A DNA stretch of 64,000 nt. Source: Heterocephalus glaber (taxonomy: Eukaryota > Chordata > Mammalia > Rodentia > Bathyergidae). A program made the translations under genes and the position numbers. The notes below the pieces were generated by a model. It saw nothing but the letters and a program-made list of their open reading frames with translations. It did no database searches and was not told the DNA's origin. Location of the stretch: assembly GCF_000247695.1 (NCBI RefSeq), contig NW_004624784.1:7336949-7400948 (forward strand). The letters run 5' to 3'. Positions 20,216 through 41,015 of this stretch are shown in pieces. The first letter of the stretch is position 1; every line of letters begins with the position of its first letter.

Positions 20216-22239
20216 GTAAAAGGACTAAGTCCCATGTCTAGTTTTGTGAGATACCAAATACAACAGAAGGTTTAGAATGGTAAGATGTCTAAACAGAGCT
20301 AGTATAGAGATGTGAGAGCATGGAGCCTAAGGTAACCATGAGAGTGTAAGTTTCTTGATAGTTCACAGAAGTTACTGAAAGTTGTTCTAGTGCTTCCTTG
20401 AATAAAACATGGAGGCTTATTCTATCTTATGTGGACATGAATGGCGAAGGATACTCTGGTTGACCTCTGGAAATCACAAAGAACTGATGGCACCTTTCCT
20501 GTTTATACTTGTAAACGTTTATCTTAATGCACAGGGAGTGAAATTCAGACATACACAAGTGAGCATAATTTTTGTAAGATTTCTGACCCAAGGATGCCTG
20601 AATTCTGCCTTGACCCTGCTATCTGTAAAGTTCTTGAAGAAGATCCCCACTTCCCTACCCTGCCCAGGGGGAAAAAGAAAAGATTGATGGCATTTTATAA
20701 CCTAGGCACAGTGCCTAGCAGTCTATGTTTTGGTAAAACTTAGTGAACATATGACACAGGCTTAAAAGACAGGCCTCTTCTCTCCCTAAACTCAACTCTT
20801 ATGAGCCAGTATCCAGTGACTCAAAGAAACAGTGTGTAGTGCACAAGGGAGGGGAAAGGGAGAGAGGATGGGTAGAACTTGGGTCAATTTACCATAGGAA
20901 GGCAGGAAACAGAATAGAATGTTAACAAGGTGGCCACAACTGCTTGAGGCAGGGAGTTTGGACTCAGTTTTTTTTTTTTTTTTCCTGTGAGCATAGCTCC
21001 AGAGAATAAGCCACAATCATTTTCAATATATTCACACATTGTAACCTCACCTGGGAGTACACAAGGCTGTCTTGGTGCACAGAAATAAGGTTCAAGCAGA
21101 TAAAAATTCCCTTCTCTTGGAAAGGAACTAGCAGATGAGAAGTGGGTAGGGCCTTCTTTCTTTTACACTTACAGTGACATTCATAGCCCTTTATAATTTG
21201 GTTGTTAATCAGTGTTTCCTGTATAATCTCTCACCCACTGCTCCCCATTGTAGCCAAGAATTTGTCAATATGCACTAAACAAGCTGCACTTTTCCACATT
21301 TCCTTTATACTAGCTTTTCTTTCTAGAATTTCCTACTTATCCATCTCCTTTAAACTCCTTTAAAATTCAGCTCAAAACTCATCCCCTCTCTTCTTTTCCT
21401 TTCCCTTCTGAGGCAGAATTAGTCTTTAAGTTGTCATGGTATTATTTCTGTTTGACTTCCCACTAAATTGATCTTTATGAGGACAGGACTGCATGTTTGC
21501 TATTTATGATTATACCTTCAACAATTAAGAGTGTCTGGCACTTAGATGTTGTGTAAATATTTTTTTTAACTTAATGAGTGAATAAGAACTGGAAGGTGAT
21601 GGCTATCAGGGCTACTTTACCAATATGTGTTTATTCAAATATTTTATGGGACTTCTTAATTAGAAGGTAATCTTCTGAGAAAAGGAGACAAGCACAAAGC
21701 CAGTAAATGTTGTATGTGTAAACATTATACCTAAATGGCTTTTGGCCTTAACGCTAGAAGTTTGAAATTAAAGTTGTTCTTCTGAGGGTTCTGAAGGATG
21801 TTTTCAGGCCTCTCTCCTTGATTTGTAGACGGTATTGTCTCTATCTTCACATGACATTCCCTCTATATTTGTCTCTGTGTCAAAGTTTTAAAAAATGTAT
21901 TATTTTTTTCATTCATTTTATTGGGATTGGGTCTTGTTATGTTTCAGTGCTGGCTCTGAAATTTTAGACTCAAGCTATCTGCCTATCTCAGCCTTCTGAA
22001 TAGCTGGAACTACAGTTATGTACTACCATACTTACCTATGTTTTCCTTTTTTATAAGGACAGTCCACTTGTCATATTGTTATTAGGGCCTACCCTAATAA
22101 CTGCATCTCAGCTAATTACATTTGCAACAACCTCTCAAAAATTACATTCGGAGGTACTAGGGACTAGAACTTTAACCTATGAATTTGGAGGAGGGTTCCC
22201 TTCAACTTATGATATGACCATTGAGGTCAATTTGGTGAG

Positions 22240-22700
22240 TGCCTGTGATAGTTGTGTTGTCAATTTGAGTGGATTAATAAATGCCTAGTAGATTAGTGGA
22301 GCACTGTTCTAGGTGTGTCTGTGGACGGTTGGCACGTAGGCCACAAACCGAGGAGGGAAGACCCACCCCAGATGTGAGTGGCACCAACCAATAGGCTTGT
22401 AGCCTGGATGGAATAAAAAGGGAAAGAAGAAGGAAGTCTTCCTTTTTGCTTCTTCAGAGGAGCTCCAGTCTTTGACATTGCCTTTGGTTGTTCATCTCCA
22501 GTTCTTTCAGGTTTTCAGAACAGACTCTTCTGCCTTCCAATGCAGACCCTTCAGTTTCTGACATGGACTCACACCAGACTCTGCAGTGAGTCCCAGGCCT
22601 GCGACTTTTGACTGGATCCTCCAAATCTCCAGCATGCAGATGGCCATTTTGCATCCCTCCACCAGATTTTACAGGTGGCCATGGTAACCTACTTGGGGGG
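22240..22700 (+). repeat. Ancient interspersed repeat, family not named
   Basis: 'gtgttgtcaatttgagtgga', 'ggtgtgtctgtggacg', 'gggaagacccaccccag' and 'tggaataaaaaggg' occur in the order of a widespread ancient mammalian repeat. I cannot name it with confidence. Confidence 0.4.
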
Positions 22701-23065
22701 GAATATATATGTATATTTAAATCTGCTCCTCTAGTGAACCCTGATACCCTTGTGTAGAATTAGATTTAATAAAATAATTTAGAGCAAGAATTACAATCCA
22801 ACATTTTACTAATTACAGCAATTTCTCAGAAATTCTTTCTACCTTTCTGTATTTGATTCAACTGTTTTTGAAAAACGTGTAACCACTATTACAGAGTGTC
22901 TCAGATTTAGTCAATATCTGGGAAATATTGTTTCTATTAGGAGTGATCTTAGAAAAGTAATTTACTTATTTGGGACTATGGTTTTTAATATGCAAAGTGG
23001 AAGGATTGAACTATAAGTCTTTATCCCAAAAATCTCTGATAATTTTCACTTTCTTCTTCTTCTTT

Positions 23066-23216
23066 TTTTTTTTTTTTTTTTTGAAACAGGGTCTCATTAC
23101 ATAGTTCAGGCTCACCTTGAGCTCACTATGTAGCCCAGGTTGGCCTCAAACTCGCAGCGATCTTCCTGCCTCAGCCTCCCGAGTGCTGAGATTGCAGGAA
23201 TGTGCCACCACACCCG
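23066..23216 (-). mobile_element. B1 SINE, antisense, quasi-dimer
   Basis: T20 tract, 'gaaacagggtctcattacat', inner duplicated half, 'gtgctgagattgcaggaatg'. Confidence 0.9.
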
Positions 23217-24290
23217 GGTCAAGTCTTTTAAATCCTTTCTCTACAGCCTAATGGGGAAGATGGGATAGACATTTGAAAATGTGTGACGAATGTTTGCTAC
23301 ACAACAATAATTTAATGCAGAATGTACACAATATATAGCCAGAGACAGAAGACATTTGAGAGAAATCTCCACTGGGGCTATGTTTCTATCACTCCCATGA
23401 TTTTATCTTCTTTTTCTAAATGTACAAGAATTTTTCCTAATCCGTTGATTACTGACTTGTGTTATCTTCATTTTTCTCACATACAGTACTGTACAACGTA
23501 AGCTATATTCCTCAGTACCTGGAATCGTGCCAACTACATAATAGACCCAATACATATTTAATAAGGAATGGAGGCAAGAGTGACAGGGTACTGGAAGCTT
23601 AAAGTAGCTTTGACATCTTTGTGAGACGTGAGGAAACAAGGTCCTCTTACTCCCAAGGTGTCTAGATTGGCCCAAGATATGCTAATGCGTGTGTCCATGG
23701 GCCCATGTGTTCACTGTATGCCAACCCAGTGATAGATGGACCCATGCATACTTGTGCATGCTAAGGATGGCTTTTGAATTTTCCTTAGTGAGAATCATTA
23801 CACAATAGTCCGAAAGTAGTAGTATCTCTGGAAGCCCTGTGGTTCTACAGGTGCCCTCAGATTCAGGCTCCTTTTATGTTGTAAGTACACGGTGGCCCTG
23901 GTGCTCATCTGATAGGAGCCCTCAGATCTCGGAGCTTTCAGTTCTATTCTAACCCAGGGTTTTCTATAGGGAGTGGGAGAGAAGGCGCAAAGAGGCCACT
24001 GAAGGACACAAAACGTGCCCAAATCCAATCTAAACTCATGGAATGATTTCACGCTGAGCCTCTAACTCCCCACACATTGTTTCAAGTTATCCTATGACAC
24101 TCAGACAATGAGGGATCACAGTCACTGCCCTGGCCGGCCAAGCGGAGGACCGAACTCCAGGACTAAGGAGAGCTTCCGGGGGCGCGCGAGCCCGCTCTGC
24201 GCAGGCGCAGAAGGCAGCACAGTTCCCGGCCTCTCAGAGGGAGGAAGGAGGAGTCAGGAGTCACCGGGTTCCTGGCGCCGCCTGGAGACA

Positions 24291-31901
<7,611 letters not shown>

Positions 31902-32305
31902 TTCTTAGGGATTAACACTGTAAAAAGACTAGTTTCTTTCCATATTTGAAAAAGATCTTGGTCTTCTTACAATATGAAGCAGTCACCACATAATTTGTGT
32001 ACCTGTATTTTGTGTTGTAGAGTGCCTGATTTATTGAAATCATTTTAAGGCCTGTTATAAATTTGTCTGTTTTAAAATCAGATATATCATGAATATCTTT
32101 TTTTTTCTTTTTATGGTACTTCAGATCAAATCCAGGGCCTCACATACATACTCTGCCACTGAGTGGGTATATGGATATATGCATATGTCAAACCCTCTGA
32201 ATATCATTTGGAGTATCTTTTATCTACAGATTAAAAATCATTTTCAGCAAAACGTTTTGGTATGGAATTATTTGAAAACAAAATAAATCTATTTTTTGTA
32301 TTCTT
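31902..32305 (+). promoter_or_regulatory. PTS: PTS 3'UTR with poly(A) signal
   Basis: An AATAAA lies at 32282-32287, about 380 bases after the stop, close to the expected length for PTS. The UTR includes a degraded antisense SINE remnant near 32096-32165 (T-rich start, 'ggtactt', 'gccactgagt'). A second AATAAA-like site lies near 32393. Confidence 0.65.
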
Positions 32306-32429
32306 TGTTATCTCATTTTCAGTATTCATATTTTTTGGTATAATATAAATGGTAAAAATGTTTATGCAATATACAGTAGGTGAATCCTATAAAAATAAAA
32401 TTTAGGTGACTATAAAATCTGGAGACAAT

Positions 32430-32522
32430 GTATTTCTTTTTTCTTTTTGGTACTGGGGATTAAACTCTGGACCTTCCGACTTCGAGGCAGGTGGCAGCAC
32501 CACTGAGCTAAATCCCCAGCCC
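32430..32522 (-). mobile_element. ID-type SINE, antisense, just past PTS
   Basis: 'ggtactggggattaaactct' to 'gagctaaatccccagccc'. Confidence 0.87.
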
Positions 32523-32957
32523 TTCAGTATATTTCTAAATAGATTGAAATCCCTTGATTACTTCTTCTAGAGTATGTTAAAGGTACAGTTTTAGTCAGTG
32601 AAAATTAGACAAAGATCATCTGAGGCAATGTATTACTGATACACATATAAAGATTGATGTAAATGCTGTTTTAGTGCACATTCTTGGCAGTTTTCCAGTT
32701 TATTGAACTATGAATTGCTAGTGAGGCACAACACATTGAACATTTCATAGAATATCAGTAAACTACTTTTTGTATATATTTGTCTAGAATCCTGGATGTT
32801 ATGGCCACTTAAATAATTTTAGCTAAGAAGATTGCCGAGTAACCATTTAAAACATTTTAAACTCTGTTAAACTAGTTAGCATAAAAGGTATCTGCTATTC
32901 TATAAAGCATTTCCTGTATAAAATTTTCCTAACTTTTACCCCACTTTGTTCTGATTT

Positions 32958-33050
32958 TTTTTTTTTTTTTTTTGTGCTGAACTGGGGATCGAACTTAGGA
33001 CCTTGTGCTTGCGAGGCAGGCATGGTGCCACTGAGCTAAATCCCTGGGCC
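32958..33050 (-). mobile_element. ID-type SINE, antisense
   Basis: Long T tract, 'actggggatcgaacttagga'; CACTTTGTTCTGATT occurs on both sides, a 15-bp target duplication. Confidence 0.9.
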
Positions 33051-33713
33051 TCACTTTGTTCTGATTATTAAACTTACCTGTGCAAGTTGAACTGTAATCT
33101 TGGCATTCATTTCTGGTATCTTTGTGACTAAATCCACAAGAATGTATTTGCTTGCTTTGCACAAAGAGCTATTCTATATTCTCAGTTATATTCTAAACTT
33201 AAATACAGGGTTTTATATTTCTCTCCACATGGCAACTACTATATAATGGATTCTCAGAATATTGATGCCTGAATATAGTAAAAGGACTAATGCAGTGATT
33301 ACAATTCTAGAAAAGTTTACAATGGAACAGATTTATTTTGGACAGTTAGTAATTTAAGGAATTATATTTTTAATTTTGACAATGCAAAAGTTAAATTGAA
33401 TGTTTTAGTTATTAAATACAACTTTTTTATTATTTTGTTTTGATTACATGAAAACCAGGATAGCTACTATTTCTTAAGGTTTTAATTTTCATAAATACCA
33501 TACAAGGTATGTATTATTCCTATTTTAAAGATAAGAAAATTAAAATAGAGAAAGCTACTTGTTTAAGGTCACTCAGCAAATAAATTGTAAACTGTAATAC
33601 TTAGGGACTTTCTGACTCCAGGACAATATATGTATTTTCAGATTATAAACACCAAATCTTGCAGATTTGATGTATTAGAAAAACATTTTAAATGGTAATA
33701 CTTACATGTCCCA

Positions 33714-33728
33714 CCCCCCCCCCCCCCC
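33714..33728. repeat. Poly(C) run, 15 bases
   Basis: Uninterrupted C15, preceded by CCCA; unusual in this AT-rich surround. Confidence 0.9.
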
Positions 33729-34019
33729 GATTTGCTTCAGGGTAACATTTTTTCTATTTTCTGTCCCTAAGAGAGTAAGAAGTTTATTTATTTTATCTAT
33801 CCATCTAATCTTTTCAGGTAAATGAGTCAGTAGGTGAGTGAATAGTTAGAAGGACTAAAGATAGCGTATAGGTAATTTTCTTCTTTTTTCCTTTACAGTT
33901 TCATCTCAAACATATTGTACTTGTTACTCTACCCATTTTCCCCCCTTGCTATTGTGAATTCCTTGTGGGAAACCTCTTTGTTCTGAGTATCTGGTAAATA
34001 GTACTTAATTAATTAACTT

Positions 34020-34100
34020 ATTTTTTGGTACTGGGGCTCAAACTCGGGACCTTGTGCTTGGGAGGCAGGTGCCGGAACCACTGAGCTAAATCCCTGGCCC
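34020..34100 (-). mobile_element. ID-type SINE, antisense
   Basis: 'ggtactggggctcaaactcg' to 'gagctaaatccctggccc'. Confidence 0.87.
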
Positions 34101-34199
34101 TTCCTAATTTTTTTTTTAATTAAGTAAATGAATGTCATATTGGTAAAAAACTATTGAAATTTTATAGTGCCTTACATGCATAGTAGGCAGCTGGCAAAT

Positions 34200-34350
34200 A
34201 TTTTTAATTTTTTCAATTTTTAGTTTTCATTAGCACATTTGTAGTACATAAAGATTACATTCCTTGTGGGGAGTTGGTATGTGTGCATAACACATCCCAA
34301 GTTTTTTTTCATTCCCTTCCCTTCCCTCTTCTCTCCCTCCTGCACAAATA
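34200..34350 (-). mobile_element. L1 3' end, antisense
   Basis: 'acattccttgtggggagttg' and 'cataacacatccc' match 60296-60420; C/T-rich tract follows. Confidence 0.7.
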
Positions 34351-35009
34351 TTTTTAGACTTGAATAACCTGAATGTTGTGAGGCTTGAATTTTAGTCCCA
34401 GAGCTGTTAACTATTTAGTTATGTTCATTTCTAACCTTGTTTCTTTACACGTAAAGTGAATCCTTCAACCCAACGCTTTCTGAAGTTTATTCTGCCTTTT
34501 ATATTTAAATGATTTTGAATATCAAATAAATAAATATTATTAATTTAGGGGAAGAAAAAGACCACTGTGGGTTAGTGAGGTTTGGAGAAGCTTAGTGATA
34601 TTACCTATAGTGATTGGGTAAGGAGAGTGGTGGTTTGTAATTCAGGAGAAAAGGGAATGAATGTGAAAAGGGTAAAAATTAGCAAGGTTACTAGAATGCG
34701 GATATGTGAACTATATTTGCAATAGAGTGAATAGATGAATTTTAGAGCAGTGGAGAGATGTGAAAGCATCATGGGAATTAAGCTTGGAAATACAAGATAG
34801 GGACAGATCAGTGGTCTTTATGGGACAGGAAGCTGTTGCAGTTTTGTTTGTTTTTAAAGAAGTTAAACAGCTGAACAAAGAAAAGCAAGGAAACCAGTTA
34901 GCAAAGCTATTGCAGGAACTGGCCATGAGTGCCTAGCCCATGGTGGTGATAGTAGAAACAGAGACATGGCGGAAGAACACAGCTAACGCTATACTCTGAC
35001 TTCTGTGGT

Positions 35010-35440
35010 GTTGGGTGTTTTACTAGATACTTTTCATGTTACCTCTTTTTACTCCTATAACCACCCTTCCAGGCAAGTGAATTATTTACTGCTGAGTAAC
35101 AAATTAGCCCAAAATAATTTAAACATGACTCAAAATAGCACATACTTATTGCTGCAGTTTCTGTGGGCCAGCAAGCCAGGGGTGGCTGAACTGACCTCTG
35201 GCTCTGAGTCACAGTCATCTCAAGGCTTGACCAGGAAGGATCCACTTCCCAGCTCACTCACATGATTGTTGACAGGATCCAGTTCCTCATGGGTGGCTGG
35301 ATTGAGACCCCAGTTCTTCCCTCTGTTTTCCCCCATGGAGTCCTCTTCATAAAGCAGCCCCCAACAGGATGACTTGCTTAATCAGAGTGAGCAGATAAGG
35401 AAGAGTGTCAGTAAGACCCAAGTCCCGGGTGTTGGTAACC
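35010..35440 (+). repeat. Ancient interspersed repeat, family not named
   Basis: 'actgctgagtaacaaattag' then 'tgcagtttctgtgggcca' follow the order of an old, common mammalian repeat. No intact ends seen. Confidence 0.35.
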
Positions 35441-35867
35441 TATCCACTTTTTATTTGTACGCTGCTAGTGTGTGAAGTATGATGTGGAGATAACAGATGT
35501 AGCATGCGAGATATGCAGGGAGTAGGGACTGTGCCCTTTTTTGATGCCAAGGCATGTTACATTTTGGGGCCATGAAATATTAGAACGGAAGTAGTTTTTT
35601 TACCGTGGGAAAAGTGGGTTTCATGGGTAGAGAAATGTAAAAATCTTGGAAGTATGATTCTTGAAATTAAAAGCAATTCTGAGGTGAGAAAATAAAAAAA
35701 AATCATTGTATCTCATGAGCATAATGACCAGAGTTCAGCTATCGTTTGTATTGCATTGATTGATAGAGTAACCACTAATGGGTTGTACAAATGGCCAGAA
35801 TGCTATGATCAATTGTGTACCTGTGACCACTAATACACTAGACCTGTAATAAGTGATTCATTTGGCT

Positions 35868-35950
35868 TTTTTTTTTTGGTACCAGGGATTGAACTCGGGA
35901 CCTTGGGCTTGCAAGGCAGGTGGCAGAACCACTGAGCTAAATCCCCACCT
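35868..35950 (-). mobile_element. ID-type SINE, antisense
   Basis: 'ggtaccagggattgaactcg' to 'gagctaaatccccacc'. Confidence 0.85.
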
Positions 35951-38082
35951 GTCTCATGGTTTTTGACTTAAGAAATGACTTGTCAAGCTTATATTCTTAA
36001 AGATGCTGAAAAAATAAATCCTCATTATTTAAGCCCAAGTTCAACCTCCTACAGTTTACTATTCAGTGAAAATTCCTGACACAGTATGATGTGTGAACCA
36101 AGTTTTCAAACCCTTTTTATTTCTCACAGCTATAAATATGAGCACTGAGGTTAGGAAAAGCCAGAAGAAATAGAAGGGTTCATGTTGCCCTTTATCTACT
36201 AAACTTTTAATTTGACCCCAGATAGAGCCATAGATGGGTGTCTCATGGGCATCTCCACCTTAATTAAACTTTCAAACATAAGTTCTGATTTTTCCTTCAA
36301 AACCTGTCCCTTTATCAATTTTCCTTTAAAATTCTACTACCTTCCACTCATTTCTTCAAGTCAAAAATCTGGGAGTTGTCCCTAGTCCCTCCCACCATCA
36401 CCTCTTATATCTAATTTATTGGGGAGTTCTTATTGCTTCTACGTCTAAGTTACACAATGATGTCTATCCATTTCTGAGGCCACTGCCCTAGTCCAAACCG
36501 TTGCCAATTCTTGCCTTGCCTGGATTTCTTATACACCTCTTAACTGGTCTCCTGCTTCTGTATGGTTCTCTTCCATACTCCTGTGGCTCTTTTTAAAAAA
36601 ATTTTTAGTATTTTTTTTTTAAATTGTAATTGCAGAATAAGTAACTAAATACATATATCCACCCTGATGACTGGAGAATGCTTACTGTATTATTGATCAT
36701 AATTTTACATGACTTGGTATGATTTTCATTTTCAGAAGGCTGGTGTCATAAATTATGGCAAATTATTAATAATCAACTCTAAGAAGTTTTGTGAAACTTT
36801 AAAGAAGGTGTAAAGTATGTGGCACAGCTCCTGGCTTCTATGGCTCTTTATAAAACAGCAAGGCGGATCTTGGCTCCCACCCCATGTTGTCCCTGAAAGC
36901 TCTCTTGATTTTAGAATATCATCCAAACTCCTCACACTAGTGAACCAGGCTCTGTAGCTCCATCTGCTACTTACTCTGCAGCTTCAACCCCTTCACTACA
37001 TTTTGGTCACCCTGGCCTCTCCTCAGGTTTTAAGGCAGATCAATTTCACTCCTCAGAATCTTTGCATTTACTGTCCTTCTTCCTAAAACGCTGCCCTTAC
37101 CACTCAGTCTCCCTTTAATAATTGTGCCATTGACCAGATTTGAGACTCTCTGGTGGGTGAAGATCTTTGAGGTGATAGGATTTGGAAGACATCAATCTCC
37201 TTTTCTGCTTTCTCAGAATGAATGATAACTTCCTTTGGGTGGATAGGCAGTTGTCTCTAACAATAAGAATATAATGAATTTATAAAGCATGAAACTGTAA
37301 ACAACAAAAGACTAAAGTGGAAAAAGCTGAGGAAGTGAGTGGGCATGATAAATAGCCTATTTATCTTTTCTTCTTGTGTAGGCGGTATAGCCCATGGGCT
37401 TCCTCGCCTTTGTGTATATGCATTTGCAGTGTGTGTATATCTCTTTCCAATTAATGAGGATCTGAAGACTGCAAATATGAGGACTAGGAACTGTGACTGT
37501 TCATATTATTTTAGCTCTTTACTCTGATTCTGGTTCCTACTATGCTTACTATTTATTGGATTGACTTAAAGAACCACCAAGGATGGTAAATATCTGAAAC
37601 CTGTGCAGCTTCAATTCTTGCCTCCTGAGTCCAAGGAAAATGTCACTAGTGGAATGTGGTACTCTTAATTCTGAGCCTAGGTTTTGCTTCAGAATCCTCA
37701 AATATTGCTCCCAGCAGCTTTCATTTATTGGTCCGATGTGGCATAAGGTAACACCTACTTAGCACCCCTGACTAGACTCTTGAACTAGGGCTGGGTATGA
37801 CAGAGAAACCAATATTGAGAGCTGGAAAATAGTTGAGACACCTGGGCCAGCCCTTATCTAACCAATGAGTAAACTGAGGTGGAATATGGCACAGAAATTT
37901 TTCTAAGGTCTTGAGTTTGTTGGACTCAAGTGGTCATATATGTAAGAATACATGAATATGGAGATATTTTAGCATATTTTCCCACTTACGTCATACATAC
38001 ACACATACACATATATATTTCAACTGTTCTACTTGGTAGTAGTAGAATTTAATAAATTTTCTGTCTCCTAATCCAGTGTTCT

Positions 38083-38168
38083 CTTTTTTTTGGGTACTGG
38101 GGATCGAACATGGGACCTTGCTCTTGTGAGACAGGCAGTGGAGCTACTGAGCTAAATCCTGGGCCCCT
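38083..38168 (-). mobile_element. ID-type SINE, antisense
   Basis: 'gggtactggggatcgaacat'; flanked by CCTAATCCAGTGTTCT on both sides. Confidence 0.88.
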
Positions 38169-38599
38169 AATCCAGTGTTCTTATCCAGCTGCCTCTATGC
38201 TGCTTGTCTGAATTCTGCTCAGATTTTTTGACTCTTAAGAATTTCCCATCTTCAAAAACTATCTTTGCTGGGGCACCAGCTTGTAGCAAAGTCAATATTT
38301 GTCATACCTTCCACGTTGAAACTGAGAATAGGGCGAGGTTGAGCCATGAAAGATAAATACGAAACTCTTTCCTAGCATGTTGGGTCAGGACTCAATGCAG
38401 TTTATCTTGGAGATGGCAGCAGGCAGTGGGGCCTGGAGAAGCACAGCTGGAGCATGCAGCCTGTTTATTGTGTCAGCAGGGGAACCCACACCTGCTCCTT
38501 GTCATGTGACCTGGGGATCCAATTGTTCTGAGGTAATCCCCAGTGATGCAGAAGTTACTCGGGAACCTTCAGAGTGTCCTGGATCAGGACTAGGCTCTG

Positions 38600-38790
38600 A
38601 AGTTGTATAGGCCAGTTTTCAAAACCCAGGTTCACTCCTTATTCACTGAGTGACTCCAGGAAATTATTTCTCTTTCTTAGCTGAGTGTCCTCATCAGTGA
38701 AATGGCCATATTTCATAAAGTTGGTATGAGGATTGAAGGAGATAATTCATGTACAGTGCTTAGCAGAGGTCTGGCAGGTAACAGTAGTAG
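38600..38790 (+). mobile_element. MIR
   Basis: 'cactgagtgactccaggaaa', 'gtcctcatcagtgaaatgg' and 'ggtatgaggattgaaggaga' in standard MIR order. Confidence 0.7.
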
Positions 38791-39523
38791 CTACCCAGTG
38801 ATGTTACAGAAATTTGTGGAATAAGGAGCTCTAAGTACTGAGCCCTTAAGCCAACTATTAAGCTGGCAAAAACTGTCAGAATCAACTTTCTCAGAACTCT
38901 GGAATATAACAAGAACTTACAGTTACCAGGGCAATGCTTAATGAAAAAACAAGCTGCTAATTTTTGCCATTTAAAAAAATCCATAAGATTATTGTCTGAA
39001 TGCTGATACTAACAGAAAAGAGACTTAAGTGACCACACACAACAAGGAATGCAGACTGCAAAAATAGTTTAGAAAAGTCACTAAACAAATGGACAGCTGC
39101 AACCTTCAACATCAGTAGTAAACCTTGGTTATGTGTGTGAGAATCAGATTTCTAGAGTTACCACACTATAAGCATCCACTTTTAAACAAAAAATATAAGG
39201 CATACAAAATAACAGAAGAGTATGGTTCATTCAAATAAAAAAATTGATAGAAACTGCCCCCAAGCCCATTAATTTTGTTTACTAGGCAAAGACATTAAGT
39301 CAGCTGTCTTAAGTATGTATATCCAAGAGCAAAAGGAAATCTTGGCTAAAGAACTAAAAGAAGCCAGGAGAATGATGTATGAACAACAGAGCATATTAAT
39401 AAAGAGAGGTTATAACCAGAAACCAAATAGAAATTTTGGAGCTGAAAAGCATAATAGCTAAAATTAAAAATTTGTTAGCAGGTTCAATAGCATGTTTGAA
39501 CAGACAAAAATATCAGTGAACCC

Positions 39524-39868
39524 AAAGGACACACGTGTAAATACCAAATAGTTTCTCTGTGAAACTATTTGGTGTGAGAAACAAAGTATAAATAAGGATC
39601 AAAAGGCATAATAGATATTGTGAAATAGGAATAAAAGGTCCGAAGGGGAAGTGGGAGGGATTGGGGAAAGGAAAGAAGGGAATGGAATTAATATGAGAAA
39701 ATGAAAAAATGGAAACAAAGTCTTTGTAAATAGGGAGGGATGGAGGGGTTGAAGGGAGGGCAGGGGAAGGGGAAAAAATAAGAACAAAGATAGATTATGT
39801 AAAGGTACAAATTTCCAATGATGAATGTCATTATATTATATACCTAAAATGTACCAATAAAATTAATA
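39524..39868 (+). mobile_element. L1 3' end, sense, nested
   Basis: G-rich stretch, 'gtcattatattatataccta' and 'aataaaattaataaaa' tail. The host repeat resumes after it with a copy of ATCAGTGAAC that also precedes it. Confidence 0.7.
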
Positions 39869-39968
39869 AAAAAATCAGTGAACTTGAAGACAGGTCAATT
39901 GAAATTATCCAGTCTGAGGGGCAGGAAGAAAAAAGAATGAAGAAAAATGGAGTCTCAAAGACCTGTGG

Positions 39969-40061
39969 GGGGCCAGGGACTTAGCTCAGTGGTTCTGCCA
40001 CTTGTCTCGCAGGTGCAAGGTCCTGAATTTGATCCCCAGTACCAAAAAAACAAAACAAAAC
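39969..40061 (+). mobile_element. ID-type SINE, sense, nested
   Basis: 'ggccagggacttagctcagt' to 'tgatccccagtacc' plus A-tail; CAAAGACCTGTGG is duplicated exactly at both ends. Confidence 0.92.
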
Positions 40062-40399
40062 AAAGACCTGTGGATTACCATCAAGTGTACCAAAATGTAT
40101 ATAAACGGTGCTCCAGAAGGAGAGGAGAGAAAGGAGCTAAGAGACTATTTAAAGAAATAATGGCTGAAATCTTATCAAAGTAAATGAAATACATCAATAT
40201 CTAGATTCAAGAAACTTAAACTCTAAGAAGAATAAGCTCAAAGAGACACATTATAATAATGACTACCATTTGTTGAGTAGTTACTACTATGATTAATGAC
40301 ATTGCTATTATATACTCACTTATTGAAGCAGGGCATGTGTTATCTCACATCACTCAGCTGGTTAAGGTCAAGGCCAACTCAGAACATTGTGGTTAAAAT

Positions 40400-40600
40400 G
40401 AGAAAACAATCTTCAGAGCAGGTCTGTATTCCTGACCTGCCTCTTACTAGCTCTGTGATTGAGCCAGTTATGTAATTTCTCTGAATTTCAGTTTTCTTAT
40501 CTTTAAATGTGAGAACAATCATGCAGTTTTCAGGATAGTGCATTTTTGTGAGAATTTCACACATGGCACATGTGAAAGCACTTAAGAGCACTGGCATGTA
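40400..40600 (+). mobile_element. MIR
   Basis: 'ctcttactagctctgtgatt', 'agttatgtaatttctctga' and 'gttttcttatctttaaatg' in MIR order. Confidence 0.6.
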
Positions 40601-40865
40601 GACAGTGTTTGAGGATCAGTAACATTTTGAGAGAATCTTGAGATGGGGATCCGCTAGGGAAGGGATCTGTGCTTTGCTCAAAATCTCAGAACAATACCTG
40701 GCATGGAATAGTTGCTCAACAAATATTGTTGCTGGGTAAATCTGAAGCAGTAGAGGATAGCTATTCTCTAAAGCACACAAGTGTTGTTTGAATGATTACA
40801 TTGTGGTAAAATACCTTTTATACTTTTTCTAAGAGGAAGGTGGAAATGTTAACAAAAGCAGGAAC

Positions 40866-41015
40866 GTTAGCTACTCAGGAAGCTGAGGCAGGAAATTGAA
40901 AGTTCAAGGACAGCTTGGGCAATTTAGTAAGACCCTGCCTCAAAATAAAAAGGGTTGGAAATGTAACTTAGGTAGAATGCCCCTGAGTTCAATCCCTACT
41001 ACTGCAAAACCACAA
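40866..41015 (+). mobile_element. B1-ID composite SINE, old
   Basis: 'gctactcaggaagctgaggc' joined to 'gggttggaaatgtaactta' and 'gttcaatccctactac'. Confidence 0.65.

Larger units (their letters stand above)
16791..24109. other. Intergenic BCO2-PTS
   Basis: No gene found. It contains an antisense SINE remnant (16810-16880), an LTR remnant (17800-17935), an L1 3' end (19965-20100), an ID SINE (20120-20215), L2-like sequence (21430-21590), an ancient unnamed repeat (22240-22700) and an antisense B1 (23066-23216). 17.95-19.9 kb is AT-rich with short ORFs only, and I recognise nothing there. Confidence 0.7.
38990..40265 (+). mobile_element. Ancient L1/HAL1-type ORF1 remnant with two later insertions
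   Basis: Conserved words such as 'gaagccaggagaatgatgta', 'tggagctgaaaagcataata', 'aaattatccagtctgagggg' and 'agaaataatggctgaaat' follow the ORF1 order of an old L1 or half-L1. The frame is broken. It is split by an L1 3' end (39524-39868) and an ID SINE (about 39969-40061). Confidence 0.65.

Noticed and set aside
24108..24290. Upstream in-frame ATG extending PTS
   Set aside because: It lies in the CpG promoter, has no similarity to PTS and would make the protein longer than the family's usual 145 residues.
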